DNA from: Candidatus Fimivivens faecavium
GTDB taxonomy: Bacteria > Bacillota > Clostridia > Oscillospirales > Ruminococcaceae
NCBI GenBank assembly: GCA_018716105.1
Contig: DVKH01000017.1
Span: 1 to 64,000, forward strand
Length of the DNA: 64,000 bases
Reading direction: 5' to 3'
The notes below the pieces were generated by a model that searched no databases, had not been told where the DNA came from, and worked only from the letters and a program-made list of their open reading frames with translations. Within the stretch, counting starts at the first letter, position 1, and every line of letters begins with the position of its first letter. The translations under genes and the position numbers were made by a program. Below are positions 60,968 to 64,000 of the stretch, in pieces.

Positions 60968-61075
60968 AGCGCCATACTCTCCTTGTTCGAATATTGATGT
61001 CATGCCTTCTGCCGGCGCAGCCGCGGGCCGTTCAAACTGAATTTAGCGTTCCCCGTTTTGTCCGGTTCCAAACAC

Positions 61076-61112
61076 AAAGCGGCCGCCGGGAATACCCCGG
61101 CTGCCGCTTGCC
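61076..61112 (-). terminator. Terminator of purD
   Basis: AAGCGGC...GCCGCTT with an inner CCGGG/CCCGG forms a hairpin right after the purD stop. Confidence 0.7.
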
Positions 61113-61117
61113 AAGAC

Positions 61118-62389
61118 CTATAAAACCTTTTGCCCGATGTCGGAGCGGCAGAACGCCCCCTCAAATGAAATTTTGCGCAGCGCGGCGTAGGACCGGTCCA
61201 GCGCCTCGGGAAGCGTCTCCCCAAGCGCCGTCACGCCGAGCACCCGACCGCCGCCGGTGAGAAAGCCCCCGTCCGCCGCGCGCACCGTCCCCGCGTGATA
61301 GACGACCGCGCCCGGGACCTGCCCGTCCGGGTCAAGCCCCCGGATTGGGAACCCCTTTTGATAGGAGACGGGATAGCCGCCGCTCGCAAGAACGACGCAG
61401 GCCGCGCAGCCCTCCTTCCGGCCGGCCGAAACCGAAGCGAGCCGTTTCTCCCGCACCGCGAGCATGATTTCAAGAAGATCCCCCTCGAGCAGCGGCAGGA
61501 CCACCTGCGTTTCCGGGTCGCCGAAGCGGCAGTTGTATTCGATCACAACCGGCCCGCGCCCGGTCAGCATCAGCCCGAAATAGAGCACCCCCTGAAACGG
61601 CCTTCCCTCGGCGTTCATCGCCCGGATGGTAGGGAGAAAGATCTCCTCCATGCACCGTTTTTCCACCTCCGGGGTGTAAAGCGGGTGAGGCGCGATGGTT
61701 CCCATCCCGCCGGTGTTGGGCCCCTCGTCCCCGTCGAGCGCGCGCTTGTGGTCCATCGACGGCGCCATCGGCACAACCGAAACCGAATCGGTAAACGCGA
61801 GCACCGAGACCTCGACGCCCTCGAGGAATTCCTCGATGACGACCCTCGACCCGCTCTCGCCGAACTTCTTGTCCTCCATCATCGAGCGGACCGCTTCCAA
61901 CGCCTCGTTCTCGTCCTTCGCGATGACGACGCCCTTTCCCAGCGCAAGGCCATCCGCCTTGATCACCGCCGGATACCGGTTCTGCGCCCGCAGGTAAGCG
62001 GCCGCCCTCGCCGGATCGTCGAAGCTCTCATACCGCGCGGTCGGAATCCCATACCGCCGCATCAGGTCCTTCGAAAACACCTTGCTTCCCTCGATCGCCG
62101 CGGCGCGCTTCGACGGGCCGAAGGCAGGGATCCCCTGCGCCTCCAGCGCGTCCGCCATCCCGAGCACAAGCGGATCGTCCGGCGTCACCACGACAAGGCC
62201 GACCTTCTTCTCCTTTGCGAGCGCGGCGACGCCCGGAATGTCGGTCGCAGAGACGTCGACGCAGGCCGCGTCCGCCGCGATTCCGCCGTTGCCGGGGCAG
62301 CAGTAGATGGTCCCCGCATTTTTGCTCTCCTTCAGCTTTCGGATGACGGCGTGTTCCCGCCCGCCTGAGCCAACCACTAAAATATCCAT
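61118..62389 (-). CDS. purD: Phosphoribosylamine-glycine ligase
   Basis: Ligates glycine to phosphoribosylamine with ATP in purine synthesis. It is an ATP-grasp enzyme of 423 aa with MDILVVGSGGREHA at the N-terminus, PAVIKADGLALGKGVVIA, HKRALDGDEGPNTGGMG and EYNCRFGDPETQ. It lies downstream of purH on the same strand, with a hairpin between them, so co-transcription may be only partial. Confidence 0.97.
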   Translation of the reverse strand: MDILVVGSGGREHAVIRKLKESKNAGTIYCCPGNGGIAADAACVDVSATDIPGVAALAKEKKVGLVVVTPDDPLVLGMADALEAQGIPAFGPSKRAAAIEGSKVFSKDLMRRYGIPTARYESFDDPARAAAYLRAQNRYPAVIKADGLALGKGVVIAKDENEALEAVRSMMEDKKFGESGSRVVIEEFLEGVEVSVLAFTDSVSVVPMAPSMDHKRALDGDEGPNTGGMGTIAPHPLYTPEVEKRCMEEIFLPTIRAMNAEGRPFQGVLYFGLMLTGRGPVVIEYNCRFGDPETQVVLPLLEGDLLEIMLAVREKRLASVSAGRKEGCAACVVLASGGYPVSYQKGFPIRGLDPDGQVPGAVVYHAGTVRAADGGFLTGGGRVLGVTALGETLPEALDRSYAALRKISFEGAFCRSDIGQKVL

Positions 62390-62412
62390 CCGTTTTCCTC
62401 CTTCTGGCGGCG

Positions 62413-62460
62413 AAAAAGCGCCGCGCCGCCATGCTCCTGTCGGGGCCGCGGCGCGGCGCT
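62413..62460 (-). terminator. Hairpin between purH and purD
   Basis: AGCGCCGCGCCGC pairs perfectly with GCGGCGCGGCGCT and is followed by a T-run on the minus strand, just past the purH stop. Confidence 0.8.
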
Positions 62461-62470
62461 GGTCCTTTGA

Positions 62471-64000
62471 TCAGTGCTTAAAGTGGCGCATACCGGTGAA
62501 GACCATCGCGATCCCCGCCTCGTCGCAGGCGTCTATGCTCTCCTGGTCGCGCACCGAGCCGCCCGGCTGGATGATGGCGGTGATGCCGGCCTTCGCGGCA
62601 AGGTCCACGCAGTCCCGGAACGGGAAAAACGCATCGGAACCCATCACCGAACCCTTCGCCCTCTCGCCGGCGTATTTGACGCAGAGTTCCAGCGCCGTTA
62701 TCCGGTTGGTCTGTCCCGGCCCGACCCCAACGGTCGTCTCATCTTTCACCAGGCAGATGCCGTTCGAGCGGACGTGCTTGACCACCTTCATCGCGATCCG
62801 AAGCTGTTTCATCTCTTCCTCGGTCGGCGCGCGCTTTGTGACGACCTTTAAGTTCTCTTCCCGGAACATTTCGGTGTCAAGCTCCTGAACCAGAAGGCCC
62901 CCCGCCACCTTTTTCATGTCGAGCGCGCCAGGCCGGTTCGCCTTCATGCAGCCCGGAAGCTCCAGCAGGCGGATGTTCTTTTTCCTGGTAAGGATCTCCA
63001 TCGCCTCGGGGCTGAAGGACGGCGCGATGATGATCTCAAGAAAAATCTTCGAAAGCTCCTGCGCGGTTTCCCGGTCCACCTCGCGGTTGAGGGCGACGAT
63101 TCCGCCGAAGATCGAGACCGGGTCCGCCTCATAGGCCCGGAGATATGCGTCAAGAATGGTGTCGCCGATCCCCACGCCGCAGGGGTTGGCGTGCTTTACC
63201 GCGACCGCGCAGGGCCGCTCCGCCCCGAACTCCTTGAGGGTGTCGAGCGCGCCGTTCGCGTCGTTGATGTTGTTGTAGGAGAGTTCTTTCCCGTGGAGCT
63301 GCTTTGCCGTCGCAAGGGTGTTGTCAAAATTCCCGACCTCGCGGTAAAACGCCGCCGTCTGGTGCGGGTTCTCACCGTAGCGCAGGTCCTGCACCTTCTC
63401 ATAGGTGAGGGTCAGGTTTTCGGGGAACGGGCCCTTTTCCGCCTGTTTGCGGAGATAGGAGGCGATCAGCGCGTCATAGGCCGCCGTGTGCTCGAAAACC
63501 TTCAGCGCGAGGTCGAACTTCGCCGCCCGGCTAAGGCCCCCTTTGCCCAGCGCCGCGAGCACCGGGCCGTAATCCGCCGGATCGACCACCACCGCCACGT
63601 CCTGCCAGTTTTTCGCCGCGGCGCGGATCATGGTAGGGCCGCCGATGTCGATGTTCTCAATCGCGTCCTCAAGCTCCACGCCAGGTTTGAGGATGGTCGC
63701 CTTGAACGGATAGAGGTTGATGGCCACGACGTCGACCGGCACAACCCCAAGCGCCTCGACCTGCTTCATGTGTTCGGGGTTCCGCCGCATCGCGAGAATG
63801 CCCGCGTGCACCATTGGATGGAGGGTTTTCACCCGCCCGTCGAGGCATTCCGGGAATCCCGTGATCTCGCTGATGCCGGTCACCCTGACGCCGGCCTCAG
63901 CGAGCGCCTTCTGGGTCCCGCCGGTCGAAACAACCTCAAAGCCAAGCTCCTCCAGGCCCTTTGCAAATTCCACAACGCCGGTTTTGTCGGAAACGCTGAT
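62471..64000 (-). CDS. purH: Bifunctional AICAR transformylase/IMP cyclohydrolase (5' end outside the window)
   Basis: Performs the last two steps to IMP. The frame runs off the right edge: upstream of the first internal ATG it still encodes [12 protein letters not shown], the known N-terminal motif. The cyclohydrolase domain has STGGTQKAL and DGRVKTLHP. The transformylase domain carries [16 protein letters not shown] and the C-terminal [14 protein letters not shown] and MRHFKH. About 510 codons are visible, nearly the whole protein. Confidence 0.97.
   Translation of the reverse strand: MSVSDKTGVVEFAKGLEELGFEVVSTGGTQKALAEAGVRVTGISEITGFPECLDGRVKTLHPMVHAGILAMRRNPEHMKQVEALGVVPVDVVAINLYPFKATILKPGVELEDAIENIDIGGPTMIRAAAKNWQDVAVVVDPADYGPVLAALGKGGLSRAAKFDLALKVFEHTAAYDALIASYLRKQAEKGPFPENLTLTYEKVQDLRYGENPHQTAAFYREVGNFDNTLATAKQLHGKELSYNNINDANGALDTLKEFGAERPCAVAVKHANPCGVGIGDTILDAYLRAYEADPVSIFGGIVALNREVDRETAQELSKIFLEIIIAPSFSPEAMEILTRKKNIRLLELPGCMKANRPGALDMKKVAGGLLVQELDTEMFREENLKVVTKRAPTEEEMKQLRIAMKVVKHVRSNGICLVKDETTVGVGPGQTNRITALELCVKYAGERAKGSVMGSDAFFPFRDCVDLAAKAGITAIIQPGGSVRDQESIDACDEAGIAMVFTGMRHFKH

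Noticed and set aside
1..64000. CRISPR arrays and intact insertion sequences
   Set aside because: No regularly spaced direct repeats, no cas-like genes and no DDE transposase were seen.

Overview
The window looks like chromosome of a GC-rich Gram-positive anaerobe of the Clostridia, probably Oscillospiraceae/Ruminococcaceae-like. The evidence is AGGAGG-type ribosome binding sites, TTGACA/TATAAT promoters with 17-bp spacing, a T-box in front of alaS, a CIRCE site in front of hsp20, the SRP RNA-dnaX-ybaB-recR order, smpB-ssrA linkage, pyrophosphate-type phosphofructokinase, a B. subtilis-like ytqA-ytqB pair, and large serine recombinases of the Clostridial type. This placement is inferred from gene content, not from a database match. 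Most core genes are on the minus strand and are visibly GC-rich. Two accessory blocks are clearly AT-richer.

Region by region. 1-4100 is an AT-rich accessory block: the last 30 codons of a serine recombinase, a cytosine-5 DNA methyltransferase convergent with a putative restriction endonuclease and its small XRE regulator, a decayed fragment, and a DUF2806-type protein. 4540-33462 is mostly housekeeping: a phosphoribosyltransferase, HIT protein, alaS with T-box, pfp, GNAT, mnmM/ytqA, purA, a FAD/Rieske oxidoreductase, a tocopherol-cyclase-like protein, a CPBP protease, a membrane GDPD, a SPFH/zinc-ribbon/TPM three-gene set, msrAB, tRNA-Gly(CCC), a CapA-like protein, a decayed corA, and the pyrB-pyrC-pyrE-like operon with a palindrome over its promoter. 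33975-38661 is a glyoxylate-type operon (gcl homologue, TIM-barrel isomerase, 2-hydroxyacid dehydrogenase) with an IclR regulator. 39475-40900 holds DUF3788 and a graveyard of aldo/keto reductase, HicB and tyrosine-integrase fragments.

40902-52240 is an integrated, AT-richer mobile island ending at the 3' end of ssrA (tmRNA). It carries a large serine recombinase, an XRE-YhcG(DUF1016)-recombinase operon under a strong palindromic operator, a compact operon encoding NurA-like nuclease, HerA-like ATPase, GHKL (Hsp90/MORC-like) ATPase and a B12-type radical SAM protein, a truncated DUF262 gene with its HTH partner, mobC, a truncated repA and a small protein. The nurA-herA-GHKL-radical SAM operon is the best candidate for an undescribed system. 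A defence or DNA-modification role is inferred only from gene families and island context.

52240-64000 returns to core genes: ssrA, smpB, CIRCE-hsp20, recR, ybaB, dnaX, SRP RNA, a penicillin-binding protein 2, a sulfite/nitrite-reductase-like protein, purD and the 3' part of purH, which runs off the window. Two related, hairpin-rich leader elements, each with its own strong promoter, precede tRNA-Gly and the SRP RNA.
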